A stretch of DNA of 64,000 bases, from the NCBI GenBank assembly GCA_003255025.1, contig QANY01005768.1, positions 2,058,805 through 2,122,804 of the forward strand, read 5' to 3'. Made by a program: the position numbers and the translations under genes. Source of the DNA: Datisca glomerata. Its lineage: Eukaryota; Streptophyta; Magnoliopsida; Cucurbitales; Datiscaceae. Shown here in pieces: positions 45,205 to 55,856 of this stretch. The notes under the pieces were generated by a model that searched no databases, was not told where the DNA came from, and saw only the letters and a list, made by a program, of their open reading frames with translations. Each line of letters begins with the position of its first letter. Position 1 is the first letter of the stretch.

Positions 45205-45475
45205 TTTAGAGGGTGGTGCTGCAGACATAATTCCTCATGGGCTTAAGCTCTCAGTGAGCTTAGGAGACCATTTCCGTTTCCTTTAGAAAGCAAAAGTTTT
45301 CATGGACATGAGCTATTGGTGAGCTCAGGGGCTCATTTTCATTTCCTTTACAAAGTGATAGCTTTCATGGACATAAACTCTTTGTGAGATCAGGGGCCCA
45401 TTTTCATTTCCTTTAGAAAGCAAACACTTTCATGAATATAAGCTCTTGGTGAGCTTAGGGGCCCGCTTTCATTTT
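45205..45475. repeat. 72-bp minisatellite, about 4 copies
   Basis: The unit carries 'catttcctttagaaagc', 'tttcatggacataagctc' and 'ggtgagctcaggggccca'. Copies are about 85 percent alike by eye. It lies between the pol end of the gypsy element and the LTR-like segment, a usual place for tandem repeats in Tat-type elements. Confidence 0.85.
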
Positions 45476-45515
45476 TGAAAGAGATAGTGAACACCATATT
45501 TTTACGTGGAAAACC

Positions 45516-45980
45516 CTAGTGGGGAAAAACCAAGGGTATAAATGTTTTCACTATTAAAAATGAGTACACATAATATTTGTATAAATGTAAAGTATTCCAA
45601 GGTTTGTGTAGGTCACTTCCTTCATTCGTCATTAGGTAATAAGACTCGTTTCCTACAGCTGCTTTGACTATGAAGGGTCGTACCCAATTGGGCCCCAAGT
45701 TTCATTCATTTGATTGAAAAATCCTTTTTAGCATAAGATCTCTTGCTTGGAAGTTCTGTCCACTGACTCTTTTCTGGAAATGTATCCTCCGTTTTTATTG
45801 TAATTAGCATCCTTATCAGATCGACTTCTCTTTTCTCATCTATAAAGTTCAGATTTTTGGTCATCCGTTCGGCAACAATGACTTTGTTTTTCTGATCTCA
45901 CAGTAGGACATCCACTGGTATGACAGCTTCCACGCCAAATGTTAAAGTAAACGGCTTCCATTTGAGGTATGGACCTGAGA
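45516..45980 (-). pseudogene. pol: Integrase C-terminus remnant of gypsy element
   Basis: A damaged match to the phrase 'fsLTFGvEAVipv' lies near 45960-45910. The frame 45698-45516 has MGPNWVRPFIVKAAVGNESY and ends LHLYKYYV, the standard end of gypsy pol in this group. The zinc-binding and catalytic parts of integrase are absent. Confidence 0.72.
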
Positions 45981-46289
45981 TTGATATTCTATATAGCTCT
46001 GCCTCGATAATGGTGACTTCAGCTTGAACATATATCTTTGCGCTTGGTTTACTCAACTACAACTAGTCCACAGTCACTGTTCTTCTTCACAGAATTTGGG
46101 CTGACGACCTCAAGCTGGCTAATGCATCTATTCTTGAAATTTTTCTCTAGGTATTTGTGTAATCTCATGGTCTTTAAACAACTGAAGCATTTCCTTGGCA
46201 CTCTGTAAGTATTTTGCCATCCGACTGTCTTATGCGTTGTATTTTCCTGTGATTTAGTAAGAAACTAACATTGAAATCGCAAAATAATT

Positions 46290-46900
46290 TTTATTTAGTT
46301 ACCTTGAACTCAATCATGAAGCGCAATCCACCTAACATGGATTCGTATTCTGCTTCATTATTTGACACCTGGAAACCAAATGACAAAGCTTGTTCAAAAG
46401 TTTCTCCATACTAAATCTGGACTACCACTCCCGTTCCAGCTCCACGATAATTCAACGCCCCGTCTACGAATGGAACCCAAGCGTCTTCTCCTTTTCCCTC
46501 CATCATTGGATCATGTTTTCTGTCATCGTAAGTCAATTTTGCAATGAAGTGTGCCAGGACTTGAGCTTTTATGGTGGTATGAGGAGCATACCGAATGTCA
46601 TATGCCCCAAGCTCCATTTCCCACTTTGCAAGTCTCCTAGTTATCTCTGGCAAATGCAGTAAACTCTTTATTGGAAACTCTATCACCACATTTATGGTGT
46701 GCCCCTAAAAATAGTGTCGGAGCTTCCTTGCAGCAACTATCAAGGCGAGCACCAGCTTCTCCATTTTACCCTATCTAGCTTCCACAGTTTCAAAGCTTTT
46801 ACTCACAAAGTAAACCGGTTTTTGACACCCTTCTTCTGTTCTGACGAGTGTTGCACTCACTACGATTTATGGCATTGAGAGATAAATGGATAGTTCTTCT
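46290..46900 (-). pseudogene. pol: RNase H remnant of gypsy element
   Basis: The frame 46689-46411 includes EITRRLAKWEMELGAYDIRY, TTIKAQVLAHFIAKL and FVDGALNYRGAGTGVV. The first part is the end of the inherited RNase H; the second (FVDG, then NNEAEYESMLGGL near 46350) is the extra plant-type RNase H of this group. The catalytic Asp of VDG and the Glu of NEAEY are both visible. Confidence 0.8.
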
Positions 46901-46999
46901 CCTAGTAACGGCTTTGAAAGTAGCAGTGGTGAAGTCAAACACTCTTTGATTTTTTTGCAAAGCACCTTCACATTATTCATCCCACTGTTGTCTAGAATT

Positions 47000-47780
47000 C
47001 TTCTTCAGCTTGACAAAGAATGGTCTACACGTGTCTGTTGATTTGGACAAGAATCTAATTAAAGCCGTTCATTTTCCTATCAAGCTTTGGATCTCATTTT
47101 TTGTCTATGGTTATTTCACATCCATGATTGCTTTTATTTGATCTGGATTGATTTAGATTCCCCTACTATTCACTAGATTCCCCAGAAATTTTTCAGCTAC
47201 CACTCCAAAAGTACAGTTTTCTGTATTCAGCTTCATATTTCTACTTCTTAGGGTAAAGAATGCTTCTTCTAGGTTACGAATGTGATCTTCCCTTATTTTG
47301 CCTTGACAAGCATATCATCTACATATACTTCCATTGTCTTCCCAATCTGCTTCTAAAAGACTTTATCAACCAATCTTTGGTATGTTGTCCCTGCATTTTT
47401 CAAACTGAATGGCATTACAGTGTAGTAATATATTCCAAAATCAGTAATAAAGGATGTTTTCCTGATATGAATTGATCATTTTCACCTGATTATATCTTGA
47501 ATAAGCATCGATGAAGCTCAGGAGCTCATGCTGGATGTGGAATCTACCATCTGATCAATTCTTGGCAACAAGTACATATCCTTTGGGCAAGCATTATTTA
47601 GGTCCGTAAAAACCACACAAATTCCATTTTCAATTCTTTTTCTTTACCATCACAACATTCGCCAACCACTCTAAGTAATTGAATTCTCTAATGAACCCCA
47701 TTTTAAGCAACATGATTGTGCCCATCATGTTCATTGCCTTCTTTATAAAAAATAATGGGCACGCTTCCAACTGCAACTGC
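47000..47780 (-). pseudogene. pol: RT remnant of gypsy element
   Basis: The minus strand reads FTDLNNACPKDMYLLPRIDQ near 47610-47550 and VMPFSLKNAGTTYQRLVDKV near 47430-47370. An intact YVDD (codons at 47325-47314) in EVYVDDMLVKAK follows. The catalytic Asp pair is kept, but stops flank it. Upstream there is no protease: the gag end runs into the RT start through about 150 bases of unrelated-looking text. Confidence 0.8.
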
Positions 47781-47915
47781 TTTCTCTCAGTCATTATTTA
47801 CTTCGAGGGTTGGCTTTTTGTAGTAGATTTTTCTTTCCTTCCTAGTTGTCCCTTCTGATTTTGTCATGGCGATGATGGTGTCCACTATTCTCAATGGTTC
47901 TTTATCCCGAGGGCG

Positions 47916-49129
47916 CTATTGCTTCTCATCTCTCCTTGGTTGGTCCTGTCTTAGAACATACTCCTGCAAATGTCCCTCTTGGATAAGTTTCTCAACGTAG
48001 TCATTTAGTTGGTAACAATCCCGGTTTTCATGACTACCACTCCAATGAAAGTGGCAATATTTATCTTTATCCCTCGGATTTAGCTCCTTTTTTATGGGAT
48101 GGGGTCGTTTAAACCAAGGTTCATCCTTGATGACATCAAGATTTGGATTTATTGGGGTAGTCAATAGGGTATATATTTTTTCCCTATGGTGATTTCCTCC
48201 AAGTCTTAGCCATTTTTTGAAGTCACATTGTTTCTCTTATTTCATCTTTTCATAACGTTTGGATCCACGCTTTCCCGTTTCGTGCTACCGTCATCCTTGC
48301 TATGTAATGGATTTCGTTGCTCAATAACTTTTGAATGCTCTTCTTTTCTTCCTATATCGTTGTGCATGTTTGTGCCTAGAGGAAGGTTTCTGCCATGGTG
48401 AGGGGTTTATTCTTGGATAGATCTTCGAATAGTTGAGAGTTAAGATCTAGATCGTGATTAAAATCAAATCTAGCCACACGATCATCACAATTTTCCACCT
48501 TGGCAATTTCATCTTTGAAACAATGCGTATACTCTTGCAATGATTCTCCTTTCTTAATTGTAATCGTCATGAGGTGTTACGAATCTTCCATCATCATTCA
48601 GTAGGTGGAGTACTGCTCCAGAAAAATAGAAGACAACATAGTAAATTATCAATTGAGCAAGGGGATAAAGAGTGGTACCATTTTATCGCATTCCTGTCCA
48701 GATTGGTTAGGAGTGTTCAGCACACCTCATGCTGATGAAGCGCCATCGCTTGCTGGAAATGGCGAAGGTGGTCAACAGGATCTGACTTCCCTTCATAACA
48801 TTTAAACTTGGGGGATACAAATTTCTTCGGTACCAGAACGGATAGACTTCTAGGCATAGTGGGGAGCGGGATAAAGTTATCAGATCTGCTACTCTGCCCG
48901 CTCCTAGTTTCCTCATCTCGAGCATTTTCAGCTCCAACATCTTTTCCATTGCCCGCTCCATGACTAGCTGGACGGGCCTATTCTCATCAGGGATTCCTTT
49001 CCCTATATCACATGAAGTGGCTTCAGAGTTCCCGTGACGGGCGTTGTAGCTGGCTACTAGTTTCAGTTGCTGCCGCGTCTGCTCCCTTTGCTGTTGGTTC
49101 TGATTTTCTGCTTCATACTCTCGTGCCAT
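47916..49129 (-). pseudogene. gag: gag remnant of gypsy element
   Basis: The N-terminal frame 49129-48707 is Gln/Glu/Arg-rich (NQQQREQTRQQLK) and then carries MERAMEKMLELKMLEMRKLG. The core frame 48570-48376 has the retrotransposon gag phrases TIKKGESLQEYTHCFKDEI and LTMAETFL. The C-terminal frame 48164-47916 has the zinc-knuckle variant of this group, YCHFHWSGSHENRDCYQLND, with C, H, H and C positions kept. Gag builds particles and binds RNA. Three frames and several stops show decay. Confidence 0.8.
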
Positions 49130-49430
49130 AGTATTCTGGCTAACTTCTGCTCTCGTTTATGCAATTTCCCACTGTAGTGTGGCAATATGCCCATGTACGG
49201 TCACACGTTCTGCAGTGCTTCACTGTTACGGTTCTCCATTCCTTGCATCTCGCTCAGTATAGCCTGAATCATGTCGTGCACTCCTATCAGTTGTGCGGGT
49301 TGATCTGGGGGATTGTCAGTGGTATTGGGGTTGTTTCAAGCTTCCCCGTGCATCATGTGATCTAGTGCGAAGCATATTCAATTATCTACTTGAGTAAAAA
49401 CTCTCAAACTCTCAATGAAAGCACCAAAAT

Positions 49431-49812
49431 GTAAAGGAAAATATTCTCACACTAAAAAAATAAGAGTAATAAGAGAGAGAGAGAATTCGTAAGAACAAGT
49501 GTATTAATTACTTGAGTTTGTATTGAATGAATTGATTACGATTGACCTCTACTTATAAGCTTTTGGTTAGTTACAAGATTTAGCTAAATTCCTCTAAACC
49601 CAAGAAATCAACACAATATATCTCCTTGATTAAGCTTATCACATCAGACTAATTTTATCTAATCTAACAACTGCTCAAATCTGAACCGCCAAATGGGACA
49701 TGATGGGATCAACAATTCAGAAGGGCTTTTCTGCTTGGCCACGGTGGCAATCCATTCCTCCCACTTCCAATTGGTCATGCTTGCTTATGTGGCTTCTCAG
49801 GCAATTTTTACA
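49431..49812 (-). repeat. 5' LTR of gypsy element (outer end approximate)
   Basis: On the minus strand it ends TTTTCCTTTACA at 49431, directly before the leader TTTTGGTGCTTTCATTGAG, which is common in this group. A TATA-like GCTTATAAGTAGAGG lies near 49565. The outer end may be TGTAAAAATTGCC at about 49812 or TGAGAAGCCACAT near 49800; without a matching 3' LTR it cannot be fixed. Confidence 0.55.
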
Positions 49813-50400
49813 TGTACACTAAACACGTTTAACAAATATAAATCATATATTATAGGTTCTGAATTGCACCTATCTATAAAACATAACTTGAATAATAATA
49901 CATGAAAAGTCACATGAGAATAAAAATATTTTATAGATGATTTTATCAGAACTATTTACTATCTTAACGCTACCATTTATTATTTGATACATTCAAATGT
50001 GATTAATTAACACATATACTTATACATACATTTAACGGATTCACTTAAATAAAATGTTAAATAAAATATTTTATTTATATTTTTTAAAATATTAATTATT
50101 AATTTTGATTAATTAATAATTAATTTTGACACTTTTTAAAGTTATTGCTTATAATTTGTTAATTTTGACTTTTTATCACTCAGTCTTTTCGTACTTCTGA
50201 CAAAAACATTATTTGATTTTTGTTCTCATCTGCAAGTAATTTAACGCAAAGAAATCAATCAATCGAATTTAACTTGTTTATTACTAGTTTAATACTTTAA
50301 CCTACGATAAATAGTATTAAACAATTACACAAAAATATTGTACGTATTAAACTATTATATCACGTGCAACTTATGTAACGCATGACTAGTAAAGAATTAA
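49813..50400. other. AT-rich spacer, nothing recognised
   Basis: Strongly AT-rich, with small inverted repeats of 'ttaattaa' type near 50090-50130. No gene, RNA or transposon end is recognised. Confidence 0.4.
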
Positions 50401-50910
50401 ATCTCATCAGCGTCGAATTAGGATTCTCTGTGTTGTAAGTCCTCTTAAATCACATGTCCATGGTAGATTCTCTAAAGGGGAAGATTGCGAATCTATTGAG
50501 AGATATATTGAGCCAATAAGCGGGATTGACTTGCCGAATAGTGAGATGATGTCACGAAAAATGGCTGATAAGAGTATAGTAGAGCATCTTGAAGTCCGCC
50601 TCCGTCCCTTCCACCCAAAAGGAGTTGCTGGAAAGCTGGAACCGAACCTGACTTCCTTATGTATGTTGCCCATCGTTGACGCAATGGTGGAATTCCCCCT
50701 ATCTCTGGCGGATTGCCCAGGGAAGTCATAAAGGAATGGACATCCGGAACCATGTTACGTGCCCACGAAGTTTGGAGTGGATGCCCGACCTCCTCTACCC
50801 CTGAATCCCTTGACCACGCCCCGCTCCGGGGATCACTGAATGAGAGGGACACCCGGCACCACCTATCCCATCGGATCAATCATCCTACCCTGCTGCAGTT
50901 ACGGAAATGA
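50401..50910 (-). other. GC-richer block with 128-codon frame
   Basis: This block differs sharply from the AT-rich DNA on both sides. The longest frame is on the minus strand, 50879-50493 (128 codons), with no family I recognise and a shorter overlapping frame in another phase. The smooth, unrepetitive text with balanced bases suggests an insertion of organelle or gene-derived DNA, but I could not match it to a known mitochondrial or plastid gene. Confidence 0.3.
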
Positions 50911-51319
50911 ATGGAAGTGTTCGAACATAACTAAGCTTCTGATCATATTGTGCTTTATAAGTATGTAACCAATAGAATAGCACACCAATTGAGTGCAATA
51001 CATCTTCAGAAGAAGAATATTAAAGAAAGCCTTCTATAGTTCATTTCAACAAAAAGAAATCAAATTAGTTCTTAATTATCTTACACACCCATAAAAGATA
51101 CACTGATTTCATTTAGACCACACTAGGTTTTAACATCGATGCAAGGTTTTTTAGCACTGAAGTCATTGAAGAACTTCTCCAACTTAGGGTCATGATGAGG
51201 AAAGTGTTTGTGGTGGTGATTGCTGGAAAAATGAGTATTTTGGACAAATTTTTAGGTTGGACCCACTACGTAAAAGAATGAGTCTTCGGAATTTTGACAA
51301 GAGCCTGTTGAAGCAGCCC
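50911..51319 (+). other. Spacer with small copia-C fragment
   Basis: 50911-51220 is AT-rich, without a recognised feature. At about 51238-51300, 'tttggacaaatttttaggtt' and 'ccactacgtaaaag' match the 3' untranslated region of copia C (minus strand, near 27330), here on the plus strand. No coding part of C is present. Confidence 0.5.
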
Positions 51320-52221
51320 TAGGTGATAACGACGCTTAAGGAGAAGAAGCATACAACCAAGTACTACTGGTATCACAGGGATTCCATGCACAACACAGAA
51401 GGGTCCTTGAACCTCCATGGGCAGAATGAGGCCATGATCCATAAGGGTTACCTCAAGGAATTCGTGGTCAATCATAGGAACCGTGGGGAAAACAGCCCCC
51501 TAGGCAAGAGGGAAGGGTGGGGAGGTAACCCGAGTAGAGAGATGACCCACCTGCAGCTCCATACGGGAAATCAAGATGATATTTGGGGTCCAAGTGTTTC
51601 GGACTCCAACCAGAAGAGGAAGTCATCTGCTTAAGAAGCAAGACATCCATTGATTTTCAGTGTCCTCCGACGACCACCCCTGGCCAAGGTAGAAGAGTCA
51701 ATCACATTCACTAAGGATGAGGCCCACCAGATTCATCAATCGCATGTTGATGCGCTGGTCATTTCCCCGATGATCACAAACATTAATGTCTGACGGACCC
51801 AGGTAAACGAAGGGAGCTCAGTTGATGTCCTAAACTACTCGGCCTTCCTGCAAGTGGGATCAGACCCTAAACAACTCCATCTGTGCTCAAGCCCCTTGGT
51901 AGGATTCAGCGGACATAATATGATCTCCGAAGGAGTGGTGGAGCCCCATATGACCCTCGTACGGCCTTGCGGCTCGCCACCAAGCTAGTGGAGTTCTCAG
52001 TGGTAACATGTAGTGACGTGTATAGCGCCATCCTCGGTAGGCCCACCATCCATAACTTCAAGGCAGTCCCCTCCACATATCATAGGGTAATGAGGTTTCC
52101 CACCTCCACTTGTGTAGAATCAGTGAAAGGATACCAGAAGATGTTGAGGGAACACTATGCCACCGCCCTCAAAAGGAAGGAGTCGACAACGACAGGAGAA
52201 TTGGTCCAAGCAGGAACTCCA
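51320..52221 (+). pseudogene. gag-pro: Ty3/gypsy gag end and protease remnant
   Basis: 51347-51480 gives TKYYWYHRDSMHNTEGSLNL and KGYLKEFVV, a zinc-knuckle relative with both Cys positions replaced. The protease begins about 51700 (FTKDEAHQIHQSHVDALVIS) and its active region reads NEGSSVDVLNYSAFLQ near 51810-51855; the usual D-G-G-S-S has become N-E-G-S-S, so the catalytic Asp is lost. The last frame (51967-52221) includes VYSAILGRPTIHNFKAVPST. The solo LTR interrupts it at 52221. The frame resumes in phase at 54568 once the LTR and one target copy are removed. Confidence 0.8.
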
Positions 52222-52550
52222 TGTTGGGCATAGTGCCCACAAAGCATGTGTTTAGACATTTTTAATATGAAATTAAAATTTTCTTATACTTTTAAATTAT
52301 TGTTGAATAATTTATATATATAAATATCTAAAAATTCTATATTCATTAATGATACTTTGATCTTGTATAAGTACAAGAGGATTAAGATTACAGATAATGA
52401 ATATAATAGTCCACAACATATTAAAGTATGAAATCTTTAATGAAAGGTTGCTCGTACGATTCACTAAGCATTATAAATGCATGTGATCTAGATCCAGATC
52501 ATTTATGTAGATAGTAATCTTAGTGAATGTATTTTATATAATTAGATTAT

Positions 52551-52842
52551 ATAGGACATGACCAATATGGATTAGTATCTTTATTAACTTACCGTTTATC
52601 ATAAATATTTAATACACATCAAAACTAATGATCATATGGAGATCAGTCTCAATCCTAAGTAGTCATGAACTCTTATGCATGTCTACTGGGTCTTTTATAG
52701 GACATGACCAATATGGATTAGTATCTTTATTAACTTACCGTTTATCATAAATATTTAATACACATCAAAACTAATGATCATATGGAGATCAGTCTCAATC
52801 CTAAGTAGTCATGAACTCTTATGCATGTCTACTGGGTCTTTT
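52551..52842 (+). repeat. 146-bp tandem duplication in solo LTR
   Basis: 52551-52696 and 52697-52842 both begin ATAGGACATGACCAATATGG and end 'gtctactgggtctttt'; I saw no difference between them. The D1 LTR has one copy (about 60780-60940). The duplication is therefore recent. Confidence 0.9.
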
Positions 52843-53812
52843 AATTCACTCATTAAAGTTTGTTTGTAAAACAGACTAGTGACTTTTGTTTTGGAGATTC
52901 AGTGATATGGATGGCTGGGAATATGAGCTTACGAGATTTAGAATCTGAGATTTTCTAATTGATCATATATTGGTTTCCTTAAGTGTTAATTTTGGAATTG
53001 AATGGCTATTAATCTTAAATTTATAATACGATTATAAATTGGCCGTTCACTAGTGAATTAAAAGTATTTAAGGATCAATAGGTAAATTGTAAGAGTAAAA
53101 CAGTAATTTTGACTAGCTCTAATTTACGAACTAATAATTAGAAGACAGAACTACATGAGGTGATTATATCAATGGACTACAAGAGAATACTCAGTGAATA
53201 TATTATGTAATTAATAAAAGTACAATTTCATATTTATAGTGGAGTAATAATTGAATTAATAAAATAAAGAGTTTAATTAATAATCAGATTTATTGCAGTT
53301 TAAAATCATGGGTCCATGGTCCCTGAGTCACCTCTGTACTACACAATTTAGAGTGTGAATATTTCAAGACATGAGAAATGAACTATCTTGGATAAGGAGT
53401 TAAATTTCTAGGGTAAATATATAATTATGAGGCAATCATGTGATATTAATTAATTAACTATTAATGAATAATACTATTTATTGTAATGTTTTAAAATTAC
53501 ATATAAATAATAATATCGATTAATTTAATGTTAATCGATTAGTGAGACAGAAATATTTAATTTATGAAATTAAATAATTTTAAATCATTATGAGATAATG
53601 ATTTGATTTGGTTTATCTAAAAAATTGTCAAATTACAAAATAAGATAATTGATTGGGAGATCAGATAAGTTAATTTAAAATTAACTGATATCTAGATATT
53701 TATATGATTCATATAAATAAAAAATTATAGGATAATTGTCACGTGGCATATTAGACTGCAACATGTCAGTCTCTAATTTTTGAATTAGAGATTGATATGA
53801 GTTACTGTGATG

Positions 53813-53970
53813 CCATGTGGCACTACAGTAACATCTGGCACACTGTAGTTCCACATGGCACTACAGCGGTGCAGTGAATAAGTAGTGTCGTGAGAAAGTG
53901 TTGATCCACACGGCACACTGCTGTGCCCTGTGCCACTGCAGTGTTGGCTCAATTACAGTGGATCCCACTA
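53813..53970 (+). repeat. 'TGGCACTACAGT' hairpin cluster in LTR U3
   Basis: CCATGTGGCACTACAGT (53813-53829) pairs with ACTGTAGTTCCACATGG (53842-53858) with one mismatch. Further copies of 'ggcactacag', 'ggcacactg' and 'cactgcagtg' follow to 53960. A matching cluster lies at 61880-61960 in the D1 LTR. Confidence 0.75.
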
Positions 53971-54567
53971 CAATGACACATTTGTAACTAATTTATTATT
54001 TTGTACATTCTTAAAAATTTGATGAGTCTTGATCTAGAAGATATAGATAGATATTATTCTATCGGCCTTAGAGTGTGTGCAACTAGGTGATTAAAGGTTA
54101 ATCAAACAGCTCTGTGAGTTTTCTAAATTCTCTTGGAGTTTTGTCTCACAATAAGTCATTTTCCAAAATCTCTAGATCTCATGTGTTGAGTATATCTAAA
54201 CATAAAAGTGTTGTTTATTTATTCTACGTGCCCACATACGCTCTAGTATGTTTGAGGATTAGTTTAAAAGATCTTGGTGTGGATCTGACAGTATGTTGTT
54301 TGTGAGATTACAAATTCATTGTTTTTAAGGGCGTTTGATAAGATCACACGAGATATAACTCTTATCTTTATATTTCTTTGATTTAATGTATAGATATATA
54401 ATGGATCCGATGAGAAAAAAAAATATTTTTTTATCAAAAAGTTTAAAAGTTTTTATGGAAACTGTGACGTCGTAATTATATTTAATTTCAATCGATAAAT
54501 TTTTAAAAGATTTAATTTTTTTTAAAAACCACCACACATTTACCGTGCGATGCCGTCAATTCCAACA

Positions 54568-54659
54568 CTCCACCCCCTAGCAAACAAAAAACGGGAGGAG
54601 AATTGCAATTACGAGACGTTTGATCAATTAGGAGCCCATTTCATCATGAAAGACTGAAG
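54568..54659 (+). pseudogene. Gypsy protease tail after solo LTR
   Basis: After removing the solo LTR the protease frame continues for about 20 codons into a Pro/Lys-rich tail and then stops. It belongs with 51320-52221. Confidence 0.5.
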
Positions 54660-55310
54660 GAAAAAGTGATGACTGGCGCGATACTCTAGCCCGCCAGTCA
54701 GGATCAAAAATTGATGTTTGCAAGCACACCAGCTCGTCAAACGGGAAATGAGCTCTAGTCATAGCAGAAATGTTTGACTAGACTCCATAAAATAAAAAGT
54801 GATGTCTGGCAAGACGCTTTAGCCGAAAAGTCCGTATAAAATAAAAAAGTAATGACTCGCAAGACGTGTTAGTTGGTCAGTCAAGATTAAGAAATGTTGT
54901 CTGGCGCGATGCTTTAGCCCGCTAGTCAGGATAAAAAAGTGATGTCTGCCAAGCACACTAGCTCATCAGACGGGAAATGAGCTGTGGCCAGAGAAAAAAT
55001 GTCTAACTAGACTCCACAAAATAAAAAGTTTTGACTAGCAATGCACTCTAGCCTGCCAGTCAGGATTAAATAAAAAATGAGGACTGGCGCGATGCTCTAG
55101 CTCGCCAGTCGGGATTAAAAAATATTGTTTGCCGAGCACACCAGCTCGTCAGACGAGATAGGAGCTCTAGTCAGAGCAAAAATGCATGACTAGACTCCAT
55201 TAAACAAAAAGTGATGACTGGCGCGGTACTCTAGCCCGCTAGTCTGATTAAAAAGTTATGTCTGCCGAAGCACACCAGATCGTCAAACGGGAAGGAACTC
55301 CAGACAAAGG
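54660..55310. repeat. Array of three-hairpin repeats
   Basis: Three hairpin types recur in a semi-regular order. Type A: GACTGGCG/CGCCAGTC with a 13-base loop, perfect at 54671-54699 and 55082-55110, with worn copies at 54804, 54854, 54899, 55032 and 55215. Type B: CGAGC/GCTCG inside a GTTTG or GTCTG stem, at 54716, 54943, 55127 and 55259. Type C: TCTAGTCA/TGACTAGA, at 54754-54782 and 55166-55194, with outer GAG/CTC pairs. It follows a gypsy gag-protease remnant, as non-coding tandem repeats do in Tat-type elements. Confidence 0.8.
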
Positions 55311-55620
55311 CATGAATATCTAACAAAAATCTAGCAGGAAAAGAGGAAAAGCTCCGACCTGAATTGAGAATGGCCAACCAACCGCCTAAGAAAAAAAATG
55401 GAGGCTCCCTAACGAGCAGGAAAGTCAGGATAAACCACTAACAAAAGGAAGGAGTAGTATGATTTGTCCGAGTAAGAACGCACAATCGAGCATTAAAGGA
55501 AGGCAAACCACGCCCATTCCTTCACCCGATAAAAGGAAAAATTACCCAAATCAAGATAGAGGCACCTAGGCGAATGCCGGGAAGAATTTAGAACATGTCT
55601 ACTCCAACAAGACCCATCAC
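55311..55620. other. Purine-rich tail after hairpin array
   Basis: Unique-looking, purine-rich text; probably the continuation of the gypsy element's non-coding part. No coding frame or LTR end is recognised before the gap. Confidence 0.4.
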
Positions 55621-55654
55621 GGGGGGGGGGGGGGGNNNGGGGGGGGGGGGGGGG
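55621..55654. other. Assembly gap bounded by poly-G
   Basis: Fifteen G, three N, sixteen G. The real sequence is unknown; the order and orientation across the gap are not guaranteed. Confidence 0.95.
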
Positions 55655-55856
55655 TACGTGACCATTTATGGTGTTAGCGTGTCTGACGACAACAGCTGGC
55701 GGTCGACAAGGGACGACAGCGGTGGACGAGTGAGGGAGGTAGACGGATGACGACGTTGGATGGCCGGTGGTGGTGATGGGTGGCAGCGGGAGAGTCCTAT
55801 TATTGGTGGCAACTATTGTCACATCTAGAGCAATTTCGCAGAAACCCTGATACCAA
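55655..55856 (-). mobile_element. Inverted copia leader with primer site
   Basis: On the minus strand TTGGTATCAGG (55856-55846) is a tRNA-iMet primer site. It is followed by a CCG/ACC-rich stretch like the leaders of A1 (3850-3965) and A3. The piece is opposite in direction to D1, which begins right after it. A proline-rich frame of 109 codons crosses the gap and includes unknown residues; it is not a gene. Confidence 0.5.

Larger units (their letters stand above)
45500..49430 (-). mobile_element. Ty3/gypsy element (Tat-like), minus strand
   Basis: On the minus strand, the boundary CCTTTACA|TTTTGGTGCTTTCATTGAG at 49431/49430 is followed by gag (49129-47916), RT (about 47750-47000), RNase H (46900-46290) and the last part of integrase (about 45970-45516). 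RNase H before integrase after RT is the gypsy order. The protease between gag and RT, and most of integrase, are missing. Many stops make it inactive. The lineage is judged from phrasing only. Confidence 0.82.
52222..54567 (+). mobile_element. Solo LTR of copia family D
   Basis: It starts TGTTGGGCATAGTGCCC and ends GTCAATTCCAACA. CTCCA stands on both sides (52217-52221 and 54568-54572), a perfect 5-base target duplication. No primer site follows and no purine tract precedes, so this is a solo LTR left by recombination between two LTRs. Its 2346 bases include a 146-bp tandem duplication, and it aligns with the 3' LTR of D1 (60447-62651). Confidence 0.9.

Noticed and set aside
55493..55822. 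109-codon proline-rich frame
   Set aside because: It crosses the poly-G gap and contains unknown residues; the composition is that of an inverted copia leader.
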